A stretch of 64,000 bases of DNA from Paenibacillus riograndensis SBR5 (GTDB lineage Bacteria; Bacillota; Bacilli; Paenibacillales; Paenibacillaceae): assembly GCF_000981585.1 (NCBI RefSeq), contig NZ_LN831776.1, forward strand, positions 5,315,187 to 5,379,186, written 5' to 3'. Positions 24,871 to 34,214 of the stretch are shown here, piece after piece. The translations under genes were made by a program, and so were the position numbers. Each line of letters starts with the position of its first letter. The first letter of the stretch is position 1. The notes under the pieces were generated by a model, which saw only the letters and a list, made by a program, of their open reading frames with translations, was not told where the DNA came from and ran no database searches.

Positions 24871-26073
24871 TTAATCCACCCTGAACATAGAGCCTGCGGT
24901 CCTTTTGAACAGCTTCCACCAGCCTGCCTTCGGCACATCCGTGTCTGCTTTCAGCTCATATTCCTTGATCTTGTCCGTGCCCTGATATACGACCAGCTTG
25001 CCGACGGCTTGTCCTGCCTTTACAGGAGCTTTTATGCTTTCGGGCACAACCAGCTCATGGCGGATGCCTTCCTGGGTGATTCCTTTTTTCAAAAGCACAC
25101 TATACGTTTCCTTTGCAGTCAGCGGCAGCTTTGTCTTTACACCTTTCTCAATCTTCACATTGCCAATGGCTTCTCCCGCTTTGTGGATCGTATGAACCTT
25201 GTACTGGGAAAAGAGATAATCGAACATCCCCGACACTTCGCTGTTGCGCGTTTTGGTGTTAGGTTCGCCTAAGACAACCGCGATGGCACGCAGTCCGTCT
25301 CTGGCAGCAGTTGCGGAGAGGCAAAACTTGGCTTCCGCCGTATAACCGGTTTTCAGACCGTCAGCCCCCGTATAAAAGCGCACCAGCTTGTTGGTATTCA
25401 CCAGCCAGAACGGCTTGGTCGTATCCTTGCGCAGATAATCCTGGTAGGAGCCGGTGTACTTGATAATCCGTTCATGCTTCAGCAGCTCCTTACTGATGAC
25501 GGCAATGTCATGCGCGGAGGAATAATGATTCTCGGCCGGCAGACCGTTGCAGTTGGCAAAATGCGTGTCCTTCAGGCCAAGCTCCCCGGCCCTTTGATTC
25601 ATAAGATCCACAAAAGCGCTCTCCGATCCGGCCAGCTTCTCGGCCATTGCCACAGAAGCGTCATTACCCGAGGCCATCGCAATGCCCTTGAGCATTTCAT
25701 CCACAGTCATTTCTTCGCCGGGCTCCAGAAAAATCTGCGACCCGCCCATCGACGCGGCATATTCGCTCGTCCGCACCTTATCAGTCAATTGCAGCTTGCC
25801 TTCATCCAGTGCTTCCACGGTCAGCAGCATGGTCATGATTTTGGTAATGCTTGCCGGCGGCAGCTTATCATGGCTGTTTTTCTCATAAACCACCGTGCCC
25901 GTGTTCGCATCCATCAGAATCGCGGAGCGCGCTCCGGGCGCGAGATTCACAACAGCGGCGTTTTTGCCGGTGTCCTTGGCTTTGGCTTTTTCCTCTGCAT
26001 ACGCGCCTGAAGCTGATCCCAGAACCGAAGCAGCAACACACAGCACGAGCAGTACATAACGCATTTTTCTCAC
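24871..26073 (-). CDS. dacF: D-alanyl-D-alanine carboxypeptidase, sporulation type
   Basis: About 400 residues. A signal peptide (MRYVLLVLCVAASVLGSAS, near residues 4-22) precedes the penicillin-binding domain. All three active-site motifs are present: SITK (SxxK), SGN and KTG (LKTGYTAEAK). A C-terminal PBP5-like beta domain follows (residues ~290-370). GTG 26073 is preferred because AGGAGG lies 9 bases upstream; the ATG at 26094 overlaps that site. DacF trims peptidoglycan cross-links during spore cortex formation and sits next to spoIIA as in Bacillus. In Bacillus pdp precedes it; here pdp is 24 kb away. Confidence 0.93.
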   Translation of the reverse strand: MRKMRYVLLVLCVAASVLGSASGAYAEEKAKAKDTGKNAAVVNLAPGARSAILMDANTGTVVYEKNSHDKLPPASITKIMTMLLTVEALDEGKLQLTDKVRTSEYAASMGGSQIFLEPGEEMTVDEMLKGIAMASGNDASVAMAEKLAGSESAFVDLMNQRAGELGLKDTHFANCNGLPAENHYSSAHDIAVISKELLKHERIIKYTGSYQDYLRKDTTKPFWLVNTNKLVRFYTGADGLKTGYTAEAKFCLSATAARDGLRAIAVVLGEPNTKTRNSEVSGMFDYLFSQYKVHTIHKAGEAIGNVKIEKGVKTKLPLTAKETYSVLLKKGITQEGIRHELVVPESIKAPVKAGQAVGKLVVYQGTDKIKEYELKADTDVPKAGWWKLFKRTAGSMFRVD

Positions 26074-26384
26074 GATGGTTCCCCTCCTGAACATTAACCT
26101 TCATTTCACAGGTACTGTGTTCCAGTCTGGTCAGAACGGGTGAAAATTATTCCATTTAACTGTAAAAATGCGCGGCAACATCGTTCAATCTGCTGGCGTG
26201 GAAATTTTGAAGGCTATTGTGCTTGTGTGATAAGCCAAGTGGAAACGGCTACGCCGGCCTTAAAAAAGCTTATGCTTCCGAAGCAGCGATACTTCGTATC
26301 GCTTTCAGGTACCCGTTTCAGCGAGAAATAGAAGGGTACTTTATGGCGCTCAGCATATAAAGCCTTATATTTTGAAAATGGCTG
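26074..26384. other. Gap with one perfect hairpin (26286-26304)
   Basis: No gene is seen. AGCGATAC and GTATCGCT pair perfectly around TTC near 26286-26304, 80 bases past the acyltransferase stop, and may act as a terminator although T tracts are weak. A run AAAAAAGCTTATGCTTCCGA precedes it. The dacF promoter should lie near 26080-26200 but is not recognised. Confidence 0.35.
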
Positions 26385-27425
26385 CTAGTCTCCGGGAGAA
26401 ACACTGCTCCGAACCGCGGTTCGTTCACTGTAGCTGACGGCAGGACGGCTGCCTCCATGATGTCCCAGGTACAATTTGGACAGCAGCGGGAAGCGGCTGA
26501 TCCACAGGGCGGCGAGCAGCGGGACACCTACGCCAACCAATGTAAAAGGCACGAGGCCGTAGTCTGCGCCGACCAGATATTTTAGCGCGTAATTGACCGG
26601 CAGATGCAGATACATGATGGCGATCGTATTGCGGCCCAAATTGCCCAGCCATTGCAGCTGAAAATGCCTGGATAACCAGTACACCCCGGCGCAAATGGTC
26701 AGGGAGACCAGCAGCGGAATGAAAAGATCCAGCACCACAGCATCATATTCCTTGTATTTCATATTCAGGCTATAGTGAATCATTCCGGCACGCTCCAGAG
26801 CAAAAACACCTGCACACAGCGGGAGCAGCAGCGGCAATGTAATCCGGCGGCGGATCAGCGCGGGGATCGCTTTTTTGCCATAATAGCCGACAGCATAATA
26901 AGTCACAGCCAATAGGGAAACGTCGATGTTCCAGGGAAGGTTGAAGGTGTGGAGCGAAGTGAGAGAGATCAGATGGGATAGTGAATAAGCGGCGGTGATC
27001 AGAAGGAGCTGTGTTCTCATCGGGTAACGGACGATATATCCAAACAGCAATTGGGTAAAAAGCAGACAGGTGATGAACCAGAATACACCGTACGGGCCGG
27101 TCAGCGACAATCCCCCGTAGAGCAGCCTGGCGATATTTTCGGCAAAGTCTCTAAAATTGAAGCTGAAGAGCAGCAGCACAGTGGCGATCAGCATTCCATA
27201 GGCTGCATAGGGTGTCATCAGACCTTTGGTCCGTTTGGCCGCCCAGCCCAGGTACCGGCAGGAATCTACCGGTTTGAAGACCAGCCCGCTGAGTATAAAG
27301 AACAACGGCATCCGGAACCAGGACAGATAATGGTTGGCTGCCGCATCGCCGGAGTGCCCCATGACCACAAAAATAATGCTGAAACCCTTGGCCGCGTCAA
27401 TCCACAGCTCTCGTTGTTTATTCAC
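26385..27425 (-). CDS. Membrane acyltransferase (acyltransferase 3 / OafA-like family)
   Basis: 346 residues with about ten hydrophobic helices. The N-terminal motif WIDAAKGFSIIFVVMGHSG contains the family's conserved HxG pair; FRMPLFFILSGLVF and WFITCLLFTQLLFG follow. The family transfers acyl groups to surface sugars or polymers at the membrane. GTG 27425 is selected because GGGAGGAG precedes it; the frame runs further to 27491 without a site. Monocistronic. It lies at the dacF edge of the 24-kb segment that separates dacF from pdp. The substrate is unknown. Confidence 0.85.
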   Translation of the reverse strand: MNKQRELWIDAAKGFSIIFVVMGHSGDAAANHYLSWFRMPLFFILSGLVFKPVDSCRYLGWAAKRTKGLMTPYAAYGMLIATVLLLFSFNFRDFAENIARLLYGGLSLTGPYGVFWFITCLLFTQLLFGYIVRYPMRTQLLLITAAYSLSHLISLTSLHTFNLPWNIDVSLLAVTYYAVGYYGKKAIPALIRRRITLPLLLPLCAGVFALERAGMIHYSLNMKYKEYDAVVLDLFIPLLVSLTICAGVYWLSRHFQLQWLGNLGRNTIAIMYLHLPVNYALKYLVGADYGLVPFTLVGVGVPLLAALWISRFPLLSKLYLGHHGGSRPAVSYSERTAVRSSVSPGD

Positions 27426-27686
27426 TTTTATTCCATCTCCTCCCAGTTCAGATTTATATTTATTGTAATTATAGGGGAGTTTACTTTTCATTTCAAACCA
27501 AAAGTTACTTTTTTGTCATAATTGAATCAGAAGTCGCAGATGGAACAGGGGTAGGACCTTTTGTAAAACAGCCGCTTCTGGGTGCTTCGGTTGAGGGGTT
27601 AGAAATAGGCCTGGAAGTGGTCTATATAGGAGCGTTGAACTAAGTTTTTCAAGTTGCGGGAAGTCTCGCGAGTAAGCTGTGTGGTA

Positions 27687-27945
27687 CAGACGGCGGGGTA
27701 TGTGGGGCAGACGGCGGGGTGTATGGGGCAGACGGCGGGGTGTATGGGGCAGACGGCGGGGTGTATGGGGCAGACGGCGGGGTGTGTGGGACAGACGGCG
27801 GGGTGTGGGGACAGACGGCGGGGTGTGTGGGACAGACGGCGGGGTGTGGGACACTCGGCGGGGTGTATGGGGCAAACGGCGGGGTGTGTGGGGCAGACGG
27901 CGGGGTGTGGGGGACAGACGGCGGGGTGTGTGGGAAGAAGGGGGG
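27687..27945. repeat. G-rich 20-21 bp tandem repeat (minisatellite), about 12 copies
   Basis: The unit is ACGGCGGGGTGTRTGGGGCAG with small variants (GGGACAG, GGGGACAG, a 20-base form, one ACACT). All G residues of interest are on the plus strand, which is thus very G-rich. It is open in several frames on both strands because unit length is near a multiple of three, but no start or ribosome site supports a gene. The GGGG runs could fold into quadruplexes. Confidence 0.9.
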
Positions 27946-28059
27946 ATCCTGGCGCCAGTGCGGGATAATCAAAGGTCGTTCGACCTTTGATTTGAGTCCC
28001 GGGTAGTGTCCAAAAAAAGTTGTGTAAGTGAATTACCTTCTTGGCGCTTCATAAGCTGG

Positions 28060-28262
28060 TTAAGTTAGCAAGTTAAGTGGAAAAAGTATCACTAATATGA
28101 CCGAGCATCAAGTAACTCGGTAGCTAAGTGGAAAAAGTATCACTAATTCACCCCAATTCGCCCCAGATAAAGGATTAGCGCTGAATTAAGTTCCCTTTTT
28201 CCACCTAACCCTCGCGATTTCTTGATTTTCGAGAAATTTAAGTTCCCTTTTTCCACTTGGCT
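28060..28262. repeat. Short repeat pairs in direct and inverted orientation
   Basis: AAGTGGAAAAAGTATCACTAA appears twice (near 28075 and 28127). AAGTTCCCTTTTTCCAC appears twice (near 28190 and 28240), with CCTTTTTCCAC as the inverted form of GTGGAAAAAG. No gene is supported in 27950-28285; AAAGGTCGTTCGACCTTT at 27970-27987 is a small perfect palindrome. Confidence 0.75.
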
Positions 28263-28288
28263 TGCCGCCGGGAGGCCCCCGTGCAGGG

Positions 28289-28700
28289 AAATCAAAGGTA
28301 TTTCTACCTTTGATTCTGTCCCTGGTGCCCCTACGGTGCATATCAAAGGTATTTTTACCTTTGATTCCGTCCCTGGCGCCACGGCGGTGCATATCAAAGG
28401 TATTTTACCTTTGATTCCGTCCCTGGCGCCCCGGCGGCGCAAATCAAAGGTATTTTTACCTTTGATTCTGTCCCTGGCGCCCCGGCGGCGCAAATCAAAG
28501 GTATTTTTACCTTTGATTCTGTCCCTGGTGCCCCTACGGTGCATATCAAAGGTATTTTTACCTTTGATTCTGTCCCTGGTGCCCCTACGGTGCATATCAA
28601 AGGTATTTTTACCTTTGATTCCGTCCCTGGCGCCACGGCGGCGCATATCAAAGGTATTTTTACCTTTGATTTCGTCCCTGGCGCCCCGGCGGCATTCAAT
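28289..28700. repeat. Array of eight ~51 bp units, each a perfect hairpin plus spacer
   Basis: Each unit has ATCAAAGGTA, a short T loop, TACCTTTGAT, then CTGTCCCTGGCGCC and CCGGCGGCGCA or a variant (CTACGGTGCAT). Spacers are nearly identical and merely alternate between two versions, so this is not a CRISPR. The hairpin is an RNA-level stem of 10 bp. A related array occurs at 57958-58190. It lies immediately after the ABC-transporter operon terminator. Confidence 0.95.
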
Positions 28701-28705
28701 TCAAA

Positions 28706-28731
28706 GAGCCACCCGTCTCCGGGTGGCTCCA
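28706..28731. terminator. Terminator of the peptide transporter operon
   Basis: GAGCCACCCG and CGGGTGGCTC form a perfect 10-base stem with a TCTC loop. On the minus strand TTTGAATTG follows. It lies 10 bases past the stop at 28741. Confidence 0.8.
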
Positions 28732-28740
28732 AACTTACTG

Positions 28741-29703
28741 CTAGTACAAATGGCAGGATACCTGATGTCCCGAGTCCAGCTGGCGCAGCACCGGCTCGTC
28801 CTTGCGGCATTTGTCCATGGCGAAGGGACAGCGGGGATGAAAAGCACAGCCGGAGGGCGGTGTCTCCGGGTTCGGCACGTCGCCGGTCAGCACAATCCGC
28901 GACTTTTTGAGTCCCGGATTCGGCACCGGCACGGCGGACATCAGGGCCTGCGTGTACGGATGCAGCGGCTTCGCGAACAGCTCCTTGGTCGGAGCAAGCT
29001 CTACGATGCGGCCCAGATACATCACCGCCACCCGGTCGCTGATAAATTTCACGACCGAGAGGTCATGGGAGATGAACATGTAGGTCAAACCGTACTGCTC
29101 CTGCAGATCCTGCATCAGATTGAGCACCTGTGCCTGAATCGATACATCCAGCGCGGAGACCGGCTCATCGCAGACGATGAACTTTGGATTCAGCGCCAGC
29201 GCGCGGGCAATACCGATCCGCTGCCGCTGGCCGCCTGAGAATTCATGCGGGAAGCGGTGGGCCTGATAAGGCGATAGACCCACGACTTGCATCAGCTCCT
29301 CGACACGGCTTTTCAGCTCATTGCTCTTGGCCGCTCCATGCGTCCGCAGCGGCTCCTCCAGGATGCGCTGCACGGTCCAACGCGGGTCCAGCGAAGCATA
29401 TGGGTCCTGGAACACCATCTGCATATCGGTGCGGAACCGTCGAAGCTGCTCGGTATCCAGGCTGCGGACATCTGTGCCGTCAAACAGAATCTCGCCGTCC
29501 GTCGGCTCAATCAGCCGCAGGATAGCCCGGCCCGTGGTGGACTTGCCGCAGCCGGATTCACCAACAACAGCAAGGGTTTCTCCCTTCTCTACAGAGAGGG
29601 TGATGCCATCCACTGCTTTTACAGCCCCCACCTGTTTGGCGAAAAAGCCTTTGCGGATCGGATAATGCTTCTTCAAATTGCGGACTTCCAGAATGGCGCT
29701 CAT
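28741..29703 (-). CDS. Peptide ABC transporter ATP-binding protein (OppF/DppF type)
   Basis: 320 residues. Walker [16 protein letters not shown], signature [14 protein letters not shown], Walker [13 protein letters not shown] and the H-loop ([10 protein letters not shown]) are all intact. The C-terminal oligopeptide extension ends with the [14 protein letters not shown] cysteine cluster typical of this family, which is reported to bind an iron-sulfur cluster in some members. ATG 29703 overlaps the upstream stop (ATGA) and has AGGAGGAGG before it. It forms a heterodimer with the product of the adjacent gene and is the last gene of the transporter operon. Confidence 0.93.
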   Translation of the reverse strand: MSAILEVRNLKKHYPIRKGFFAKQVGAVKAVDGITLSVEKGETLAVVGESGCGKSTTGRAILRLIEPTDGEILFDGTDVRSLDTEQLRRFRTDMQMVFQDPYASLDPRWTVQRILEEPLRTHGAAKSNELKSRVEELMQVVGLSPYQAHRFPHEFSGGQRQRIGIARALALNPKFIVCDEPVSALDVSIQAQVLNLMQDLQEQYGLTYMFISHDLSVVKFISDRVAVMYLGRIVELAPTKELFAKPLHPYTQALMSAVPVPNPGLKKSRIVLTGDVPNPETPPSGCAFHPRCPFAMDKCRKDEPVLRQLDSGHQVSCHLY

Positions 29704-30677
29704 GATACCTCCTCCTGCTGCAGCAGACATCGGCAGCTGTGTCCTGGCCGGATTTCAAGCAGCTCCGGGCGTTCTGCCCAGCAGCGGTCAACCGCCGCCG
29801 GGCAGCGTGGTGCGAACCGGCAGCCGGATGGCAGATTGGCCGGATTCGGGACCTGTCCCGGGATCGAGGTCAAGCGGTCATTCTCCCCGGCAAGCTGGGG
29901 CAGCGAAGCAAGCAGCCCTTGTGTGTAAGGATGCAGCGGCTTACCGAACAGTGTCGCCACATCCGCCTCCTCGACAATCTGGCCTGCGTACATGATCACG
30001 ACCCGGTCGCACATTTCGGCCACGACGCCCAGATCATGGGTAATCATCAGAATGGACATCCCTTCGGTCTGCTGCAGCTCGCGCATCAGATCGAGAATTT
30101 GCGCCTGGATCGTCACGTCCAAGGCTGTCGTCGGCTCATCGGCAATCAGCAGCTGCGGACTACAGACCATCGCCATGGCGATCATCACGCGCTGGCGCAT
30201 CCCGCCGGATAGCTGGTGGGCATACTGCTGGGCGATTTTTTCCGGACGGGGAATTCCGACCTTGCGCAGCATTTCAACCGCACGCTCGTCCGCTTCCTTC
30301 TTGCTCAGCTTCAGATGAAACCGGGCGGATTCGGAAATCTGCCGGCCAATCTTGAACACCGGATTCAGCGAGGTCATCGGCTCCTGAAAAATCATCGCAA
30401 TCCGGTTGCCGCGGATACCCCGCACTTCCTTCACCGGCATCTTCAGCATATCCTTGCCTTCAAAACGGATCTGCCCGGCGGCAATCCGGCTGATCCGCTT
30501 CGGCAGCAGCTGCATGATCGACAGCGAGGTGATGCTTTTACCGCAGCCGGATTCGCCGACGATGCCCAGCGTCTCCCCTTTGCGCACGGACAGGCTGATG
30601 CCGTCAACCGCACGGATCGTACCCGCAGCCGTTGAAAATTCGGTGCACAGCCCGGAGACTTCAAGCAGTTCTGTCAT
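29700..30677 (-). CDS. Peptide ABC transporter ATP-binding protein (OppD/DppD type)
   Basis: 325 residues. Walker [18 protein letters not shown], signature [14 protein letters not shown] and Walker [13 protein letters not shown] are present, with [15 protein letters not shown] at the C-terminus. ATG 30677 follows GGGAGGG; the frame extends upstream to 30758 without a site. It pairs with the next gene to power the two permeases encoded at 34.2-36.1 kb. A 400-base gap separates it from the upstream M20 peptidase, so a secondary promoter may exist. Confidence 0.93.
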   Translation of the reverse strand: MTELLEVSGLCTEFSTAAGTIRAVDGISLSVRKGETLGIVGESGCGKSITSLSIMQLLPKRISRIAAGQIRFEGKDMLKMPVKEVRGIRGNRIAMIFQEPMTSLNPVFKIGRQISESARFHLKLSKKEADERAVEMLRKVGIPRPEKIAQQYAHQLSGGMRQRVMIAMAMVCSPQLLIADEPTTALDVTIQAQILDLMRELQQTEGMSILMITHDLGVVAEMCDRVVIMYAGQIVEEADVATLFGKPLHPYTQGLLASLPQLAGENDRLTSIPGQVPNPANLPSGCRFAPRCPAAVDRCWAERPELLEIRPGHSCRCLLQQEEVS

Positions 30678-31076
30678 CTTTATCCCTCCCGGCATTAGAT
30701 TTATATTAGTCTGTATTTGAGCAGGCGAGACACCTTCTATCCTGCAATTCATTTTCACGCTTCTATTCGCATTCTCAAGGGCGCCGCAGCGGCATGGAGA
30801 TTCTGTTGTATTTTCTACAGCAGATTCCCCCCCATTTAGCCAGAAAACAGATTCTATTGCACTTTGTACAGCAGAAAGCAGCGAAAAACGCGTTTTTACT
30901 TATAAATCGATAATTCTGTTGCACGAAATACAGCAGATGGCGATTTCACCCCAAACAATGAACTTTCTATTGCACCAAATGCAATCAGTTACACAAATCC
31001 CTTACCATATATATCGTAACATCAATCCCACTCAGACTTTCGGCGTAAAATTTGTCAGTAAACTTCACGTTCCGAA
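30678..31076. repeat. Noncoding gap with four degenerate TTGCAC-TACAGCAG repeats
   Basis: Units near 30802, 30857, 30912 and 30970 share CTRTTGCACNNNNTACAGCAGA, spaced about 55 bases apart. The same family occurs at 48046-48236, also at about 55-base spacing. No gene is supported. The repeats lie between the M20 peptidase and the transporter ATPase genes. Confidence 0.75.
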
Positions 31077-32360
31077 TTATTTTCCGCTCTCTTCGACTCC
31101 AAGATACTTCAGGGCGGTCAACGCATATACCTTGGCGCACTGGATGATCTGCCAGACCGGCGCTTTTTCATTGAAATTATGAATGGTGGACAGCTCAGCC
31201 GGGCCGTATTGCAGCACCGGAATCTGATGGGTCCGGAAATGGCGGGCATCGCTGGAGGCCCATTGCAGCACTCCGTAGGCTTCTTCGCCGCTTACCTCGC
31301 AGATACTCTCCACCAGATTGCTGACAATCGGCTCTTCCGTAGAAGTCCAGTTGGCATTGCCCTGGAAGCCGAAGCCTTTGACCTCGGACTCGATGCCCGC
31401 TTCAAGCAGCAGTGAACGCGCACGGTCCAGCACATCACGGTAATCGACGCCAAAAGGAACCCGCGAATCTACCTGCACCGTACACCGGTCAGCCACCACG
31501 TTCACTTTTGTCCCGCCCTGAATCGTTCCGATGTTGACCGTCACATGGTCGAACACCTGGTAAGCGATGGAGCCGTCCTGTTCACGTTCCTTCACATAAT
31601 CCTGGGAGATGCGGATGATCTCCTGAACCTCCTCCGGAATATCGGGCTTGATGTCCCATAAACGCTGCAGGGCTTCAATCCCTTTGGCCGCTTTGACAAT
31701 CGCGCTCTCGCCCACCACCGGGGCCAGGCTTCCATGTCCGGGAGTGCCTTCCACTGTGAATTCGAACCAGCAGCTGCCTTTCTGGCCAATGGTCGGATTC
31801 AGCGGGCCGGAAGGCTCAGCGATGACGGCAGCCGTTCCTGTGACCAGTTCACGCTCAAGCACCCACGGCACACCCAGGTGGCCGCCGGTTTCTTCATCCG
31901 GCACTACCAGCAGCGCCAGATCGCCGCGCAGGGGAACGCCCAGTCTGGACAGCAGCCCCATGGCATAGATCAGCCCGGCCAATCCGGCCTTCATGTCAGA
32001 GGCGCCTCTTCCCAGCAAGTAGCCATCGACGATGTCGCCGCAGAACGGATCGAAATCCCAGCGCGACCGGTCACCGGCGGGAACCACATCTGTATGTCCG
32101 CAAAAGATCAGTTTTTTATCCGAAGGCTCCGCAGCCCCGGTTTTCAGCGTTGAGACGAGGTTCAGCATCGTTTCGGTGGCCGGATGCACCTCTGTATCTA
32201 TCCCTGCCTGCTTCAGATACTCCATGATAAAGCTGCTGATGTCCCGCGAGTCGCCCGGAGGATTCTCAGAGGGAAAACGGATCAGCTGTGAACACAGCTC
32301 CAGCAATTGCTCCTGCTCCGCATCAATCGCGCTCAGCACCTTGCTTTTCCAGTCTGTCAT
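31077..32360 (-). CDS. M20 family metallopeptidase (ArgE/DapE-like)
   Basis: 427 residues. Zinc-site motifs are intact: CGHTDVVPAG (first His and Asp), GRGASDMKAG (bridging Asp), PDEETGG (catalytic and ligand Glu) and the final His in STIHNFNE. The dimerisation domain lies between. Members hydrolyse N-acyl amino acids or dipeptides. The gene sits inside the peptide-uptake operon, after the solute-binding protein, so it probably processes the imported compound in the cytoplasm. ATG 32360 is used since AGGAGA lies 9 bases before it; TTG 32369 is too close to that site. Confidence 0.9.
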   Translation of the reverse strand: MTDWKSKVLSAIDAEQEQLLELCSQLIRFPSENPPGDSRDISSFIMEYLKQAGIDTEVHPATETMLNLVSTLKTGAAEPSDKKLIFCGHTDVVPAGDRSRWDFDPFCGDIVDGYLLGRGASDMKAGLAGLIYAMGLLSRLGVPLRGDLALLVVPDEETGGHLGVPWVLERELVTGTAAVIAEPSGPLNPTIGQKGSCWFEFTVEGTPGHGSLAPVVGESAIVKAAKGIEALQRLWDIKPDIPEEVQEIIRISQDYVKEREQDGSIAYQVFDHVTVNIGTIQGGTKVNVVADRCTVQVDSRVPFGVDYRDVLDRARSLLLEAGIESEVKGFGFQGNANWTSTEEPIVSNLVESICEVSGEEAYGVLQWASSDARHFRTHQIPVLQYGPAELSTIHNFNEKAPVWQIIQCAKVYALTALKYLGVEESGK

Positions 32361-32503
32361 GAGTTCCAATCTCCTTTATGTCCGCTGTAATTTGGAAAAA
32401 GAGGGACCGCAGCCGCCAAGGCCCGTCCGCTCTTTTGTCAAAATATAAGTCTTGTTTGATCTGAAGTGCCGCTAATGAGCAGCATGGATGTCTGCTGTGC
32501 GTA

Positions 32504-34105
32504 TTACTCCTGAATCGACAGCGGGTAGAAGCGGATGACTTCATCCGGATAGAACGCGTAGCCGCTGATCTTGTTGCTCATGCCGACAATGCGGTTGTAT
32601 TCATACAGGTAAGCCCATGGTGCTTCCGTTGTAATGATCTCCTGAGCCTGCTTGTACAGCTCTGCGCGTTTGGCTGCGTCTGTCTCGGTATTGGCCTGCT
32701 CCCACAGCTTGTCTACTTCGGCATTCTGGTAATTGTTGTAGTTGGAAGAGCCTTTGCCGTACATCAGGAATCCGAGATGATAACCCGGATCGTTGACAAA
32801 AGAAGTCCATTTGGAGATATACGCGGTCAGGTTCTTTGTTTTCTGCTGCTCCAGGAACTGGGCGCGGGCCAGCTTGTTGATGTTCATGGTGACGCCGATT
32901 TTGGCCAGCTCTGCCTGAATCAGGACCGCATCATCTTCCCAGTCATCGAAGCCGGAGCCGAGCGTGAAGTCAAAGGTAAACCCTTTTTCGTAGCCCGCTT
33001 CCTTGAGCAGTGCCTTCGCTTTATCCAGATTATGCTCATAGACATAACCTGCATCCGAGAAGCCCGGCGTATTGCTGGCCACCGAACTCTTCATCTGCTT
33101 GGCCTGTCCGTACATTACACCAGTCAGCAGTTCGTCATAGGGAATCGCGTAGTTGATCGCCTGGCGGACTTTTTCATTGTCAAAAGGCTTCACTTTGTTG
33201 TTCATCGCAAAATAGAGAATCCGGTTGCTCGCATTGGAGGCTACAGTCAGATTGCTGTTGCTCTTCAGGGTATCAACATCCTTCGGCGGAATTTCAATCG
33301 CCATGTCAACATCGCCTTTGTTCAGCAGCAGCACACGGTTGGAAGCTTCCTTGGTGAACTTCATCGTCACCTTGCCGAGCTTCGGCGCACCCTGCCAGTA
33401 ATCATCGTTCGGTGTAAAAACGGCCTCGGTGGCCGGGTCCCATTTCTCAAGGGTGAACGGACCGGAGCCGGCCGCATGGGTCTTGAGGTAGTCGGCGCCT
33501 TGGGCTTCAACCGTCTTCTTGTCCACAATGGAGAAGGTATACATCGCCAGAATCTGCAGGAAATTATGATTGGCATTCGTCAGGGCGATTTCAACGGTGG
33601 AATCATCTTTGGCGGTTACGGTTTTAATGGCTGCCATTCCGTAGAGAAAACTGCCGGAGCTGGACTTCGCCACACGGTCAAGAGAATACACCACCGAATC
33701 TGCATCTACAGGATTGCCGCTCTGGAATTTCACGCCAGATTTCAGCTTAAAGGTATAGACGGTATTGTCGCTGGACACTTCCCAGCTCTCGGCAAGCATG
33801 GGCTTAATGTCTTCGGTGTTGGCGATATTTGCGCCATTGTCGGACTTGATGCCGTAGGTGACGAGCTGGTCGTATGCCGCCAGCACCAGGGTATCCGAGG
33901 TCAAATCGTTGGCTTCCGCCGGATCAAGCGTTGTACCGCCTTCAGAATAAGCGACCGTCAGAAAAGGCTTGGCTGCAGCCGCCGGTGCTGCGGTGCTCTC
34001 AGCAGCCGTAGTGGCAGCAGGCGTCTGTGGATTGGCGCTGCTTGCGCAGCCTGCCAGCAGGATTGAAAAAGCGGTGAGTGTGGACAGCAGTTTTACTCTT
34101 TTCAT
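32504..34105 (-). CDS. Peptide ABC transporter solute-binding lipoprotein
   Basis: 533 residues. A lipoprotein signal ends in the lipobox LLAGC (cysteine near residue 20), then a Ala/Thr/Pro linker. The SBP_bac_5 fold is visible (TLDPAEANDLTSDTLVLAAY, YTFKLKSGVKFQSGNPVDADSVVYSL). It captures peptides or a similar ligand at the outer face and delivers it to the permeases. ATG 34105 follows GGGAGG; a TTG directly before it gives the alternative MM start. Family members also bind nickel or opines, so the ligand is not fixed. Confidence 0.93.
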   Translation of the reverse strand: MKRVKLLSTLTAFSILLAGCASSANPQTPAATTAAESTAAPAAAAKPFLTVAYSEGGTTLDPAEANDLTSDTLVLAAYDQLVTYGIKSDNGANIANTEDIKPMLAESWEVSSDNTVYTFKLKSGVKFQSGNPVDADSVVYSLDRVAKSSSGSFLYGMAAIKTVTAKDDSTVEIALTNANHNFLQILAMYTFSIVDKKTVEAQGADYLKTHAAGSGPFTLEKWDPATEAVFTPNDDYWQGAPKLGKVTMKFTKEASNRVLLLNKGDVDMAIEIPPKDVDTLKSNSNLTVASNASNRILYFAMNNKVKPFDNEKVRQAINYAIPYDELLTGVMYGQAKQMKSSVASNTPGFSDAGYVYEHNLDKAKALLKEAGYEKGFTFDFTLGSGFDDWEDDAVLIQAELAKIGVTMNINKLARAQFLEQQKTKNLTAYISKWTSFVNDPGYHLGFLMYGKGSSNYNNYQNAEVDKLWEQANTETDAAKRAELYKQAQEIITTEAPWAYLYEYNRIVGMSNKISGYAFYPDEVIRFYPLSIQE

Positions 34106-34214
34106 CAATAATTCCTCCCTTTTCTATACACTGGCTACAAACAAGATGCTGCTGATTTATCTATACCGGGCTGTATATTCGGAGCACTGGCGGCACCGGC
34201 CACCGGCGCTCCTT

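Noticed and set aside
27649..28006. Proline/threonine-rich or glycine-rich proteins in the minisatellite
   Set aside because: All frames are open because of the G-rich repeat; there is no Shine-Dalgarno and no conserved protein.
28289..28700. CRISPR array
   Set aside because: The spacers are near-identical between units and no cas gene is in the window; the unit is a hairpin plus constant spacer.
28143..28910. Open frames through the palindromic array on both strands
   Set aside because: They merely reflect a repeat unit of about 51 bases (a multiple of three) with no stop; no ribosome site, start or known domain supports translation.
32777..34066. 429-codon plus-strand open frame
   Set aside because: Entirely antisense to the solute-binding lipoprotein gene, which has clear family motifs and signals.
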